DNA of 64,000 nt from Tenrec ecaudatus. Its lineage: Eukaryota > Chordata > Mammalia > Afrosoricida > Tenrecidae. The stretch is taken from assembly GCF_050624435.1 (NCBI RefSeq), contig NC_134545.1, positions 85,774,063 through 85,838,062 on the forward strand. The letters are read 5' to 3'. The position numbers and the translations under genes were made by a program. Numbering within the stretch: the stretch's first letter is position 1; each line of letters opens with the position of its first letter. Under the pieces are notes generated by a model that was not told where the DNA came from, ran no database searches, and saw nothing but the letters and a program-made list of their open reading frames with translations. Shown piece by piece: positions 1-11,608 of this stretch.

Positions 1-490
1 GACCCGCCGGGCCATCGGATGGAGGGCTGCGCGTGGGGGCAGGTGCGGCTGGCTGCTCGTTACTGCGAAGGCCCCGAAGAAGTGTCCTTGGACTGCCCTG
101 GCCTAACAGAGGTAGCCCCGCCTGGGCCCAAACCTTGGTTCGGTGGTGAACGGGGGTCGAGTGGAGAGCTGGGCGGAACCGGGGCCCCAGGGGAAGGCCG
201 TCCGGCTAAACGGGGCCGGGAAGGCCGCGAAGTCAAAGCTGGCTGGCCCCGGAGGCTGCACACGCGGGCTGTGGGCACCTGGTGGTCGCCTGGGCGCGCA
301 CCTGGCTCCGCTAATTTTGTGCGGAGGTGACACCTTTGGCAGCACCGAGGAGTCCGGGAAGTGGCGAAACAGTGCCACCTGGTGGAGCTTTTTGGTTGTG
401 GGTACTAAGACCCGGGTCAGGGCCTTGACACCTGTGAACTGGAGACAGTTAACTGAACTCTGGCAAAAGCTAAATAAAAGCTTGCTTTGA
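1..490. promoter_or_regulatory. CpG-rich block, possible CpG island or exon edge
   Basis: By hand I count about 27 CpG dinucleotides in the first 300 bases, in sequence roughly two-thirds G+C. That is close to the expected CpG frequency and unlike the CpG-poor sequence that follows. The CpG density stops near base 365. An AATAAA hexamer lies at 473-478, so the block could equally be the end of a transcript that starts outside the window. Open frames here exist on both strands, as expected of GC-rich DNA, and none resembles a known protein. I read it as a CpG island edge belonging to a promoter or exon to the left. Confidence is limited because the window cuts it. Confidence 0.4.
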
Positions 491-545
491 TTAATACTCA
501 TTTAGCGCACGTGTACGAATGAACTTATGAGTATTGCATATGTGA

Positions 546-815
546 GGAGTCTTAGTGGTGCAAGTAGTTAAGCCTTCAGCTACTGCTAACCAAAGGCTGG
601 CAATTCAAACTCACCTAGTAACTCCAAGGGAGAAAGACCAGGTGGTTTGCGTCCATAAAAATTATGACCAGAGATTGAACTGTGGAATGATATGATATAG
701 GTATTAACTCCCCCCCCCCAGAATTTTTTAAATCATCAGGAAAATTCTATAGGACAGTTCTCTGTCACCTAGAGTCACTACGAGTCAGTCTGGATCCCGT
801 GGCGCCGAATACAGC
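546..815 (+). repeat. AfroSINE (tRNA-derived SINE), diverged
   Basis: The order of landmarks matches AfroSINE: a 5' part with a gtggtgca...gtagttaag A-box-like region, then gctaac, caattcaaactcac (B-box-like), ctccaagggagaaagac, and a 3' part with tataggacagttct and actacgagtcag. An oligo-C run near 711-719 and a small insertion interrupt the middle. Confidence 0.75.
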
Positions 816-924
816 ATGTCTTTATGGGATCCCTTCATGTCATAGTAATAATAATAATCACTGCACTGTAGTCATATGTATACAAGTCACTGAGTGGATC
901 AGATAGTTTGCGGGTGACTCACCC

Positions 925-1040
925 AGCCGGGCTGTGAAAGAAAGGCTGCCAATCTGTTTTCATAAAGATTAAAGCTGAGAAAACCCTGTGGAACCGTTGA
1001 AACGGACTCGATGGGAATGGTTTCTACTTTAAGTGTGTGG
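925..1040 (+). repeat. AfroSINE 3' fragment
   Basis: The stretch running from gaaagaaaggctgccaatctg through cataaagattaaagctg to aaaccctgtgg and aaacggactcgatgg follows the second half of AfroSINE. The 5' part is missing or too decayed to read. Confidence 0.6.
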
Positions 1041-2009
1041 CTGGAGGATCGCGTGTGCATATCCATCTGTCACACTAGGGTTTCTTGTGTGAGGTGTAGA
1101 TCGGCTTACAACCCCCCACCCCCACCACTGCCTGCTGGACCTGGAGATTAGAGGGGTCTTATCCAGGAACATAGATTCGATACTCAGTACTCTATCCTGA
1201 GTGGAGGCAGCTGAGGACAGTGGGAAGAGGCTGGAGACATAGGCTGGCTACATGCTTGTATATCCCCAGCCCTCAAAACGATTAGATCTGTTCTCTGGGG
1301 GAATCGTTATGTAATTTGGTTCACTGGGATGATAAAATGTTAACCAACATCAAGTCTCAACTCTCTTCTCAGTTCAGAGGGTATCCAGAGGAAGGATGAT
1401 GGCGAGGGATAGGTGGGAATGCAGTTTGGGAGGCTGCGGATTCTCTGAGGGCCATGTTGGTGAGGAGGGGGGCACTGAGTGAGGGGCTGTGAGCGATGAA
1501 GTCTGGCAGGTAGTGAGGAAGCCCTGGGAGTGTGGCGTGGATAACCGGGAGTGGTCTTTTGAGGGACTGGGGTAGTGGGTGGAGATGGGGCATGAGGGCA
1601 GTGATGAGGCCTGCATCGGGGATGGCATGTGGGGATGGGAAGGCAGAGCCTTGGATGGCAGGTGGACACCAGTCTTGGAGTAAAACTTGCAAGCAACCAG
1701 GTGGAGTTGTTCCTTGCCCATGCCGGGACCCCTAATGTTCTCTACTCCTCTCTCTGCTCAAGCTAAGCCTGAGATGAGCTAGGCAGAGGAGGAGCGCTTA
1801 GGTCTGAGGACTCAGTAGGCCTTAGGTAACCCAGTGGCAGGTGGGGTGGAGGAGGGTTCACATCTCCACTGTTCCACGAAGCCCTGTCCCAACCACCTGG
1901 GTCACTGCCTACCCACCTGCCAGTATCAGCTTCCAGGTTGGGTTCAACCTGGGGGATTCAAACATGGGCAGAAGCATGGATGTGGAACAGGTCACAGAGT
2001 ATCCATCCC

Positions 2010-2010
<1 letters not shown>
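1041..2010. other. Unique sequence, no gene seen
   Basis: G-rich unique sequence with overlapping open frames on both strands (for example 1340-1721 minus). These are proline/serine-rich low-complexity translations with no recognisable domain. I see no repeat family. Confidence 0.5.

Positions 2011-2011
<1 letters not shown>

Positions 2012-2054
<43 letters not shown>
2012..2054. repeat. (AC)n microsatellite
   Basis: An uninterrupted AC dinucleotide run of about 43 bases. Confidence 0.97.
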
Positions 2055-2056
<2 letters not shown>

Positions 2057-2914
2057 CTAGAGTTGAATTGGAAAAGAGTGTTTGAATCAGTTCTCGTATC
2101 ATTCGCTAGGTGATTTTCTTACCCAGTCAAGGCCAAGCATCTCCAGGCCCCATCCTAATGGTCGGTCTGCTGAAACCTCATGCTTGCCCTTCTTGCTCAC
2201 CTTCCCTCAAACCAGAGCCCCGCCATTTCTATCCCTTCAGTGCCTCTCCTCTCCTCTCCTTCCTCCGTTCTTGTCTTTCCCTATTTGAATCTTGTGCCTC
2301 CAACTAGTGGGGAAGAATGAGGGGCTGAAACCCAGCTGGTTCTTAGCCTGAACTTTTTGGCATTTCTTCTATTGGGTAACTGAAGGTTTTCCAAACAGGT
2401 GACAGTTCTGAAAGTCTGGGTTTTGTGGCCAATGTTACCCACCATCAAGTCTCACTCAGCCCATCCCCTTGGACGTCAGGGTGGACTTAAGGGTCCTGAA
2501 TGGGGACAGGGTCTCTAGGAGAAAAGGTGAGGCCCTAGAGAGCAGTGCCATCCCCTTGGAGGAGAATTGGGGGTCCTAGGAGCAGTCACGACCTGTCTCT
2601 GACTTGCTTCTCATCACAGATGCCTAGAGAGGCTGGAGAAGGCCTCACACATGTTCTGGGTTCCTCTGGTCCTCACTGGGACCCAGGTTCTAACTCGGAC
2701 TTCCTCAGGTTCCTCTCTTCCCCCTCCTGTGTGAACTGGCATAGCAGGGGTGGATTTGGGGTGGGGCACTATTGGTAGTGTTCCCTGAAGGCTACTAATA
2801 GGTCTTTGTGAGCACAAATGATGGGTCTCTGAGATCAAGGATGGACCTGGGCGAAGCAGGAGGCTTTGTGGTATGAGTTTGAATCTCAGCTCTATCCCTT
2901 GCTACATGCACCCC
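2055..2914. other. Unique sequence, no gene seen
   Basis: Moderately GC-rich sequence without recognisable repeats or coding signal. Confidence 0.45.
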
Positions 2915-3125
2915 CCAAAAAATATCCAAACCCACTGCTATTGAGTCGATGCCTCCTCATTGCAACCCTATACGACAGGGCAGAACTTCCCTTGCCAGTC
3001 CCTGAGACAAACTCTTCACAGAAGTAGAAAGTCCAGTGTTTCCTCCTGAGGAGTGGCTGTGATTTCACACTGCTCACCTTATAGTCTAGCAGACCCATTC
3101 TTAACCACTATGCCAGCAGGGCTTC
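2915..3125 (-). repeat. AfroSINE, near full length
   Basis: In antisense it reads from the 3' end (aacccactgctattgagtcg, then caaccctatacgacagggcag) through gaggagtggctgtgatttc to the 5' end (cttaaccactatgccagcagggc). All AfroSINE landmarks are present in order. Confidence 0.85.
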
Positions 3126-4019
3126 ATACCTTCACGCCTCCCTTATTCTGTGTCCTCCGCAAAATAGTGACCACGTCCACTCCACAGGGGCTGTGATGCC
3201 TTTGGAACATCACGTGTCTGGAACACACTAGATGCTCCCCAAATGCCCAGCCTTGCTCTTCCTGGGCTGGTGATCTGCAGAGACAGGGCCGCCCAGTGGA
3301 GGGCATCCTGCTGAAGTTCTGTGCCATGCAGCCTCGGTGCCTGCCTGAAAGAGGCCTCAGGAGGAGGGGACAGGCTGAGGCTGGGTGGGGCTCAGCAGGG
3401 ACTGGATTTCCAGAGCACTTGGCAGTCATCACCCCTCTGCCCCCCAGCCCCTACCCCATCCTCCTCGGGGAATCCCTGTCAGAACCTGGACTCTAGCTCT
3501 GAGCTCATGGGGAGGGGCATCCCCCCAGTTCCCCTCCATCCATCTCTTTTATCTGGGCTGCTGAAGGCCTGGAGCTCCGATGGGGCCTCTGATGGGGAAC
3601 AGATACAGACCAGGCGGAAGCTGCCGGAATTGTGCCGAGCTGGAGCTGAGGGCCAGGCCAGGGGGGTCAGTGAAGAAAGATATAGCTCAGTGCAGCTGAG
3701 GGCTGGGAGGGGGGCGGGGGATCTGCGGGGAGGTGCAGCAAGGGTGAGGGCTTTGGGGGGGGGGGAGGCACGGCCGGAAGCTTCTGGTGGGGACAGTAAC
3801 TAGGACTTCAAATGACCAGACAGGGCCTCTAATGACCCCTGGGGAGGACAGAAGGGGCAGAGCTCTTTCTCTCAGGTGTGAGCTCAGGAAGGGGGGGGGG
3901 ATTGCCTGTTGGTGAGGGTGGGCCTAAGGAGATGCTGAGACTTTGAACAGGGGTGAGCCCGCCCTCAGGGCCAAGCCTGGGTGGGGTTTCTGGGCCCTGC
4001 TTTACCTTTAAGGCTTGGA
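3126..4019. other. GC-rich unique sequence, no gene supported
   Basis: Contains a 160-codon plus-strand open frame (3321-3803). It is low-complexity (Gly/Ser/Pro/Arg) with poly-G runs near 3757-3766 and 3892-3900 and resembles no family I know. I treat it as chance. Confidence 0.45.
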
Positions 4020-4240
4020 TGGGGGCAGGCTTAGTACGTGTTTCTGTGATTTTCATTCCTGTTTTAATTAACTTTGAAGGGCTTGGGGCCTCCTCTAACG
4101 CCAGGGAGGGGAGCAGAGCGGACATTTATTTTCCTCTTTTCTCTTTTAAAGACAATTTTATTAAATCACTTTGTTTTCATTCTGGCTTGAACATGGGGCT
4201 TTTAAATGGAAAAGTAATTATTTCACCTCGTTTGCTTATG
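4020..4240. promoter_or_regulatory. Candidate conserved non-coding element (AT-rich island)
   Basis: A sharply AT-rich block in GC-rich surroundings. It carries ttttaattaactttg, cattttattt/ttattaaatcac and aaaagtaattatttc, that is several homeodomain-type AATTA/TTAAT cores, plus tttaaag motifs. It has no interspersed-repeat signature and no open frame of note. The enhancer reading is inference from composition and motif density. Confidence 0.4.
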
Positions 4241-4304
4241 GAGAAAGCACTGGGAGGGGGAGGGGCCAGGGAGGGGAAGAGTGGCAGCCTCTGCTGACGC
4301 ACAT

Positions 4305-4347
4305 GTGTGCACACGCGCGCACACATGCACACACTCCCACTCGAAGC

Positions 4348-4381
<34 letters not shown>

Positions 4382-4410
4382 GCAACACACATACTCTCAC
4401 ACTGGCACAC
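4305..4410. repeat. (CA)n / (CAG)n / (CA)n compound microsatellite
   Basis: CA/CG-rich dinucleotides are followed by about 13 GCA trinucleotides (4346-4384) with one GTA interruption, then more CA. Open frames across it give poly-Ser or poly-Ala, which reflect the repeat and not a gene. Confidence 0.95.
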
Positions 4411-5460
4411 ACCTGTGTCCCCTCAGAATTGACCCCTTGCGCATAGGTCCCAAAGAGACGTCCCAGCACGTGCGAGCACACGCGCTTTCTCCCAAGGACA
4501 CTGTCACCACAGCCACCCTTGGAGGTAACAGCCTCTCTCCAGCACAAGCCCTCACACCACATGGTGTTCACCATACCAGCCCCTCAGGCACTCCAGACAC
4601 CCTTTTTTAGCCCCCCCCTCCATGGCTCGGGTTCTCATGCTCACACATGCATGTGCCGTGACATGTACACAAACACTAACATGTAGGTAGGCACTCTGGA
4701 GCCAACTGAGGCCCACCCTCAAGAACCCATAGTGTTCTGACACACAGTGATCCAGAGACTCACTGCAGCGCACTCAGACCAGGACGCCTTGGGACTGACT
4801 TCCAGGAGGGGGGTGGGGTGGGGTAGGGAGAGGGGGGCTTGTCAGGGAAAAGGTGGAGGAGGGGCGGGCCTCTTCCTCTTCTGGGCGTCCCCCCCACGTG
4901 GCTATTGGGTGCCATTGAGTTGATTCCAATCCATCACCCCCCACGCGCCCACCTCCAGTGACTGCGCAGCCCTGCCTCCGCGAGCCCCTGGGCTCCCCGT
5001 GGGTTCTGATTACCAACCTTTCCATTATTTGGTAACTAAGTTGACCAGGCCTTAGAGCACAGGGCTCTTCTAGCTGCCTCCTGGGTTACTCCCTAGCTCC
5101 CTGGTGGCCCTCGGCGTCCCTGTCCGGGGTTTGTAACCTGTAGGCCAGTGGCTTTCCAGCTCGCCCTTCTCGCTCACCGCCCCCCACCCCCGCTGGGACA
5201 GAAGGAATGGCTCTGTTTTCCTGGGCTTTGCCCTTCCGCCCTTCGCAGGGCCCTAGGTTCTAACTGTAGCTTCTCCAACGCCTACCCTCGCTCCCCCGCG
5301 GCGTGAACCGGTATTGGAGGGGTTAAAACTTGGGTAGCAAACCCCACTCCACCCCCGCCCCCGGCTGGTACTTCCAGGGCCGGTTCTCCGGAGCCGTACC
5401 TGTACTTTGTCTTCATCTGTCACCCCTTCTGACAGTCAGATACATCTTGTGGGGAGGGGG
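4411..5460. other. Unique GC-rich sequence with a short SINE scrap
   Basis: No gene seen. At about 4903-4940 the string gtgccattgagttgattcc resembles the 3' end of a minus-strand AfroSINE, but only a few tens of bases remain. Confidence 0.4.
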
Positions 5461-5960
5461 AGACGTGGGGGGCGGGGGAGCAATAATTAACCTCTCCTGC
5501 TTCATCTCCCCCCCACCCCAGCCGCTGCCTGGGCCCAGCAGCAGGGTCCGCCCGGAAGCAGGAGGGAGGGAGCGGGAGAGAGAGAGGGGTGGAGGGAAAG
5601 CGGGAGAGGAGCGGATCAGAGGCCTGGGGAGAGCTGAAGGCCAGGCCTGACTTTCCATGTTGCTCTGCTGGGGGTGGGGGGAGAGGCTTTCCCCCACCCT
5701 CTCTCCACTCGCCACTCTTGGGGGACCCGCGGGAGAGGTGAGCGGCCGGCTGCGGAGAGACCTGAGCGCCTGGTCAAGTCACCATGATTCCCGCCCCCAG
5801 GAAGAAGACTTCTGGTCAGGGTCATATATTAGCTTTACAGGGGGGCAGGGGTGGGTGGAGATGGGGCCGGTGGGGTGGGCAGGGAAGGTGTCATGTTGAT
5901 ATTTCGTGCTTATGGCTTTAGGATTAATTTTGCTTCCAGTGCAGGTAGGCAGAGAAGCCC
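5461..5960. other. GC- and purine-rich stretch with small AT-rich islands
   Basis: Holds gcaataattaacctc at about 5481, a GA-rich purine tract at about 5555-5615, and an AT-rich patch at 5885-5945 (atgttgatatttcgtgc, ggattaattttgc). The small islands could be regulatory. No coding evidence. Confidence 0.3.
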
Positions 5961-6447
5961 TTGGTTTACTCCTGGAGAAGGTGCTTGGTCCAAGTGCCAA
6001 GGAACTGTGGCTCAAAGGGGCTGCTGATTTGGAGTGGGAGACAGAGGGGCTTCTTAACTGGAAAAGAAGCCGAAAAGGAGCAGACACCCTCCATTTACAC
6101 TAGATCCTTCCTTGAGACAGGTGGGACTCAGAGTCGGCACAAACTTCCGCAGCCAAGGAGGTAAGCTCAGACAGGCAGGCGTGGGGCATTCTTTGGGTGC
6201 ACATGCTGGTGCCCAGGATAGAGTCCATACGGAGCAGATCCTTGGCAGAAGAGCATCTCCACTGTGGAAGGGGCGATGTTACTGTGACTGCTGAGCCCCT
6301 CCCTGCCTGACCCCTGGGCAGCCTGCATGCTGGGCCATTCTGGCTGCTTCCATCTCTTTGAGAAGTTCTTAGTCAAACCTGTCACCCTTACAGGCGCTGA
6401 GAAATAGGCCCTTTTCCTCTAAGGTCCCTAACAGCGTGGTAGGCACG

Positions 6448-6565
6448 CAATTGCTCATGAGTCAGGATCCCTGGGTTCTCCTTCTGAATCTGCCCCTAAC
6501 TAGCTGTGTGCCAGAGACAAGTCACTTAACCTGCCTGGCCCTCAGAGTTCCCGTTGATGAGACTC
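6448..6565 (+). repeat. MIR fragment
   Basis: Landmarks of the MIR core are visible: ccctgggttct, cccctaactagctgtgtg, gacaagtcacttaacctg and ccctcagagttcc. Confidence 0.7.
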
Positions 6566-6744
6566 CTTCTATGGACATTGCCCACACTGATGTCTTAAAG
6601 TCTTGTAAGGCCAGAGGAACCTTAAGTTAGGCTCAGTGGCGCCCCCCCCCCCACACACACTTTGAATCCTTCTCACCCCTGAGTCTATCTACAACTTACA
6701 TCTTTATGCAGATCAAAAGGTGCACACACCACGGGGGTGGGGAG

Positions 6745-6746
<2 letters not shown>

Positions 6747-6794
<48 letters not shown>

Positions 6795-6807
6795 ACACAC
6801 ACACACA
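6747..6807. repeat. (TC)n(CA)n microsatellite
   Basis: About 46 bases of pure TC run directly into about 14 bases of CA. Confidence 0.97.
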
Positions 6808-6984
6808 TGCAGCCACCTGGTCCTATGTCCTGTGTGTGCATCTCTGGACTCCTAGTCATCCATGAAATGCGCTGTGCTTTGGAAGGAGATGGGGCCCCAA
6901 CAGAAAAGCTGACTCTGTGCCTTTTTAGTAAAAGAACCAAACAGCCTCTCCCTGAGCTGGAGAGGCCTCCACTGGAAAGGGCAT

Positions 6985-7105
6985 GCCAAAGGAGGAGGAG
7001 GAGGAAGAGGAGGTGAAGGGGGAGGAGGAGAAGATGGAGAAGGTGGGGGTGGAGGAAGAGGAGGAGGTGGTGGTGCAGGGAAAGGGGGAGAGGTGCAGAG
7101 AGAAA
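6985..7105. repeat. Purine-only (GGA/GAA)n tract
   Basis: Nearly uninterrupted purines (gaggaggagg, gaagatgg, gtggagg) for about 110 bases. Open frames here give Glu-rich or Leu-rich peptides that reflect composition. Confidence 0.85.
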
Positions 7106-7689
7106 AAACACTGGAAGTGTCAGCTTAGCTACAGGGGACTCGTGCTGAGAGTGAGGAGTGAAACAGGCTGACAGCCTTGTCAGGAAATCACCTGAAGCTT
7201 CCACACCCAGGTCTGTCAGTTTCATCTCCCCAGGGGAGAAGTTCCTGTGAGTCAGAGCTGCTCCTGTCCCCTACTTCTTACCTGTGCCTCTCCCCCCACC
7301 TCACCCGCGCCCTATTCCAGGCTAAAGAATCCCTGGCTGTAGTAGTTTCTTCATCCAGAGAGCAAAGAGGAGCAGGACTGCCTGGGGTGAGGTCATGTGG
7401 AATGGTCATGAGCCACTCAGAACTGTATGGTACCAAGCATTGAACTAGGCCATCCTGTCTAGGGACATGTCTAGGACATGATAGAGAGGGACATGGTTTA
7501 GACTCCTTTCCTCCTGAAGAGGGGGCGCTGAGGTTTGGAGGGCGTGGTTTAGGTAATCCCCTTCTAGCTCCCTGATCTCCTAGGGCAGAAAGGTTCCCCA
7601 CACCCTTGGACTACACACTGGGCGGCTCTGTCTTCAGCCTGGCCTTCTTCCTCCTACTTCCCCTTTCTGAGTGATTCAGCCCGGATCCC
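7106..7689. other. Unique sequence, no gene seen
   Basis: Ordinary GC-moderate sequence. Neither repeat families nor coding signal were recognised. Confidence 0.4.
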
Positions 7690-8535
7690 ACCGTCCACCC
7701 ACTCCCAGAGCCTCAACCTTCAACCGCAATAACGACTTAGTCTGTCTCATTGAAGATTCTGTGTTCTTCACCTTCAAATAGTATCTACATCTATGTTTAG
7801 AACAATTCCAAATGGTTTTTAAGCAATTCCAAGTATGTAGAGTAAGAAATGAAAGGCCCCTTTCCTCCATCACTCTTATCCTAATCTCTTACCCCAAAGA
7901 GGCCGATGGCAACAGTTTAGTGTGTATCTTTATAGGCCTCTCACTTATTCACCACTCCCACATACTCACAAATTGTCTTTTTTTGTAAAAATTTAAATGA
8001 TTGGGTAGATTTATCATGCCATATCATTATTTTGCAATTTCTTCTTCACTCCCAGAAAATCGAAGACACTGCTAGTACATACGAATGCATCTCAATATAA
8101 ATGGACAGTCCCCACAGGGTGGTCATGATTGGATGCTGTCAAATCAATTCTGATTCACAGTGGCTCATGTGATAGTAGCACAACTCCGTTGAGTTTTCTT
8201 GGCTGTCTCTGTGGAAGCAGACTGCCGGATCTTGGTCCTTTGGAGCCAGTGGGAGGATTTGAGCTGTCCACCTCTTGGTTGGCAGCCGAGTGCTTTATCA
8301 TGACACCATGAGGGTTTCTAACACCCCTCCCATAGTGCACTTTTGTGATAGAATGAATCAACACTTCATGGATGGACTTTTAGGTTGGTTCTAAGTTTGT
8401 AACCTTACAAACGAAGTCTCCGTAAACAAAGGCACGAAAATGAGTATTTCTGCGATTCAGATTTCTAGAAATGAGATCACTGGGTCAAAAACATGCGCTG
8501 ACTTCTTTCCCACTCTTGGAATATTTTTTTAAAAT
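7690..8535 (-). repeat. Ancient L1 (L1M-type) 3' region, split by a SINE
   Basis: The AT-rich sequence around 7740-8127 and 8321-8535 reads like the antisense 3' end of an old mammalian L1: acttttaggttggttctaa, aaaatgagtatttctg, gaaatgagatcactgggtc. The AfroSINE at 8128-8320 interrupts it. No reverse transcriptase frame is preserved. Confidence 0.55.
8128..8320 (-). repeat. AfroSINE inserted in old L1 sequence
   Basis: Antisense AfroSINE: gctgtcaaatcaattctgattc (3' end), gtggaagcagactgcc, gagctgtccacctcttgg, gccgagtgctttatcatgac (5' end). Confidence 0.85.
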
Positions 8536-8539
8536 CCTG

Positions 8540-11110
8540 CAGCCAGTTAGTTATTTCCAGGTGAATGTCTCCGACAACCACACACTGAACAATATCAAAG
8601 TCACAATTCCTTCTGCTCCCATCCTCTCGCTCCGCCTCCTTGCTCAGGCAGTAAGATCCCTCCACATGCTGTCACACAAGTGCAGAGATCCATGGGCCAC
8701 CTTTGACCAAGGTGTTTCTGTGTCCAGATGTGCATACAATGATCTAATTAATGTCTATTTTGCTGGTGAAACAGTCATGAGGACATCTGATGCTTAAGAG
8801 GGTTCTGGGTTACATAATAATTGGTGTGTTCATGGTATCCCTCTCCATCTTTAACTGTTGTTCAATCCATCACTAAGACTCGCCAATCCATCCTTCACTC
8901 TTCTTTCTGTTTCTTTCCATTTCTTGGTGCAGGACACTTGTATCATGTTTGGATTGCAACAGCAAACACCTACCTGGCCTCCCCACTTTGCATATCTCCT
9001 CCCCTCACCCCACCCTTCCACTCCACTGCCAACACACAACTCTCTTGCTTCCCATTGTCTACAAAACTGAGTCCATTCAATACGTACCATGACTGGTCAT
9101 GAGAGCAGTTGATCGCCCATCCCCATAGATCAGGAATCTGTGAACCTCTCATCTGGAGACTGGGACAGTAATCAGGCAGTGGGAAAACTGGCTTGTGCTC
9201 CCTAAACCTGTATGAGATGGCACAGCATGAGAAAGATCACCAAATAACCAATGAACAGAAAGCACTCCCTGGGATCGGAATGGACTCCGGAAGGTGACTT
9301 GATGTCTCTCTGAATTCAGATGTGAGCGTGCAGAAAGCATAGAGAGAAGTCCTTTGGGGGCACATTCCCTCCTCATGCATCACTCCTTTCTCAATTGCTC
9401 TGTCACCCGGCTCCACAACAATTCTGACTAGTTTTTCCTTGCCCATCTCTCCAAGACTGGAGTCTTCAGAAACATTGTGTGTTTGTGTATGTGTGTGCTG
9501 GGCAGTTTCTGATTGGATCCCATCCAGCTGCTGCCTACCTCCCACTACTTCAGATGAAATCTGAGCAGAGGCAGATGTGATCAAAGATGGTAGGAATGTC
9601 CAATCCTAGGAGAGAGAGCCATATAGTCTTTAGAGCCGATCCTAAAGCCAGCTGCATTTCGGGGGACCTACGGTGAAGAGCCTTTGTACAAGCCTGGTCA
9701 GGACTTCCTCCTCCTCCCCTACTATGCTCACGACTCCGCCCGAGTATTCAAGGTAACCCTCCAGAGCGCTTCACCAGACCTAAGGGCAGCTGCAGTCTCT
9801 CCACTGTCTTCATTGAATTCCCTCCCCTCACTCAGTGGTTGCCAAATGGATGGTGAACTTGGATGGGTCCTGGTGGCCAAACTCCAAATAGAGGAGGAGG
9901 CATCTTGGCCCCCTGCCAGTGTTTCATCCATGGTAATTTGGCAGGCAAGTGCCAGCTGCATGTATCTGCACATCTGTTTATGCCTCTGGCTTGTTATTTA
10001 TTCTCTGCCTTTCATGGGCAGCAGAGCCAGCGCACACCTCAACTCTTCCCAAGTTACATTAACCGGGAAAGAAGGCTGGGACACTCAGTCACTACAATTG
10101 CTCATGCTCGTGGAAAGGTATGCCTTCTCCAACAGCTGCTGCCGCTTTTCATAGACACACACAGGATAAAAGTAGAGGGGAAGGAGGAAAACGGGGGGGG
10201 GGGAGAGGGAGAGAGGTAAAGGGAGGGCTGTGGAGTCTGAGCCACAGTCATCTGGGCCAGCGGAGTCCCTGGCCAAGCAAGAGTGAGACAAAGTTAGCCA
10301 GTCTTTCAAATCAATAGTCCTGAGTTTCCTTCACTAGATTTCAACAAGTGTGTGCACGGGTCCTTGTCTACTGTGGGGAAGAGTCAGTCATGGGCATCAG
10401 GCTTCTTAACACAAACAAGGCACGATAGGCTTCTTGGGGTGTCTTTTCTCAACAAATTCCTAAGGTAAAATGCCCCATGGTGAAAAACCAGAAATCAGAC
10501 TTAGTTTCTGGATCAAGTGAGAGGAGGAGAAGAAATAAGAAAAGGGGCAGGAGGAGAAGAAGGGGCGGCGCGGAAGGAGGAGACAGAGGGTTGAAGAACG
10601 GAGAGCTTGTTGAGGAGAGAATCTAGTAATAGGTAGAGGGGTCCCTGAAAGCTTGACAGTCCTTGAAAGGGCGATGGTGCTGTCCGTGGTCCTGACCAAC
10701 AGAAGCCCCTGCTCTGGAAGCGTCCCCAAATGTTGCCATTTTCTTTGAAGGCGATTTTGAAGTAAGGACAAAGGACTGGGGGCTTAGCTGATGAGAAATG
10801 AATCCACAGGTCTGATTGTCCACTTTTACTTACTCTCCTTCTCCTTTCCCCAAAGCTACTCTGTCCAGTTCCTTACTCTTCCTCCTGGGGTCAGGTGGGT
10901 GTGGACTCTGCGGTCATCTAGGTGCAGTTTCCAGGAAAGGATGCAGGTACTTGATCTCTGAGGGAGCTTTGGCCTGAGCAAAGCCTCCCTGGGTAAAGTG
11001 ACTGCAAGTTGGGGATACCCAATGGAGGGGGAATGCTGATCTGGTCAGATTAAAAGTGGCCAGGTCCTTCCACTTTCTCTCTTGCTGTTTTGCAGAATTC
11101 ATGCTCTGCA
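8540..11110. other. Long stretch without gene
   Basis: Mixed-composition sequence with many short open frames and no recognisable protein. A pyrimidine-rich segment lies near 8820-9060 and a poly-G run at 10192-10203. The segment 10500-10620 is purine-rich. Part of 8540-9600 may be very old repeat, but I cannot assign a family. Confidence 0.35.
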
Positions 11111-11119
11111 TGCCAAGCC

Positions 11120-11560
11120 ATGCTTCCCCTGCTTTAAAAAATTATATGACACATATGTAACGAGCTGTTCACAGTCAGGCCTGGCACAGATGGGGTTTTA
11201 ATCAGCCAGAATCTAAGCACACAGGCATTCAAACCTAATCCAATTCCCGTCAGTTCATTAGAGGAAATATTCATCACCCAGAGATTACAACAGGCAAAAA
11301 CTCTGAATGGATTCTAAAGAGCTGTCAACAGATCAGGAAGCACACTTGCTGAGACAGTTGGCCAGATTGTGCAGAGGGCGCCCGGCAGCCCTTGACCATA
11401 CCCTGGCACCTGGCTCTATCAGGCCATTTCATAGGTGCCCCCTTTCCCCCTCCAGTCAATACAAATAAAGAATCCCTGTTTTAAAGGGCAGGAAATATGA
11501 ACTATCAATTGCCATGGGAAGTTTTTATTTATATGGGAGGTACATGGTCCATCTCTCTGT
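11120..11560. promoter_or_regulatory. Candidate conserved non-coding element
   Basis: About 440 bases of repeat-free, AT-enriched sequence with motifs such as ggggttttaatcagcc, cattagaggaaatattcatc, gagctgtcaacag (a TGTCA MEIS-like core), aatacaaataaagaatcc and ctatcaattgcc. No open frame. The regulatory reading is inference. Confidence 0.4.
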
Positions 11561-11608
11561 TTAGGAGTTTCCAGTCTGATGGGGTAGACCTGCTATTAAT
11601 GTTCTAGA

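Noticed and set aside
3321..3803. 160-codon plus-strand open frame
   Set aside because: Low-complexity translation with poly-G runs, no domain, and no promoter or splice evidence; expected by chance in GC-rich DNA.
4177..4574. Poly-Ser/poly-Ala coding repeat in (CAG)n
   Set aside because: All frames across it are bounded by microsatellite sequence; no gene context.
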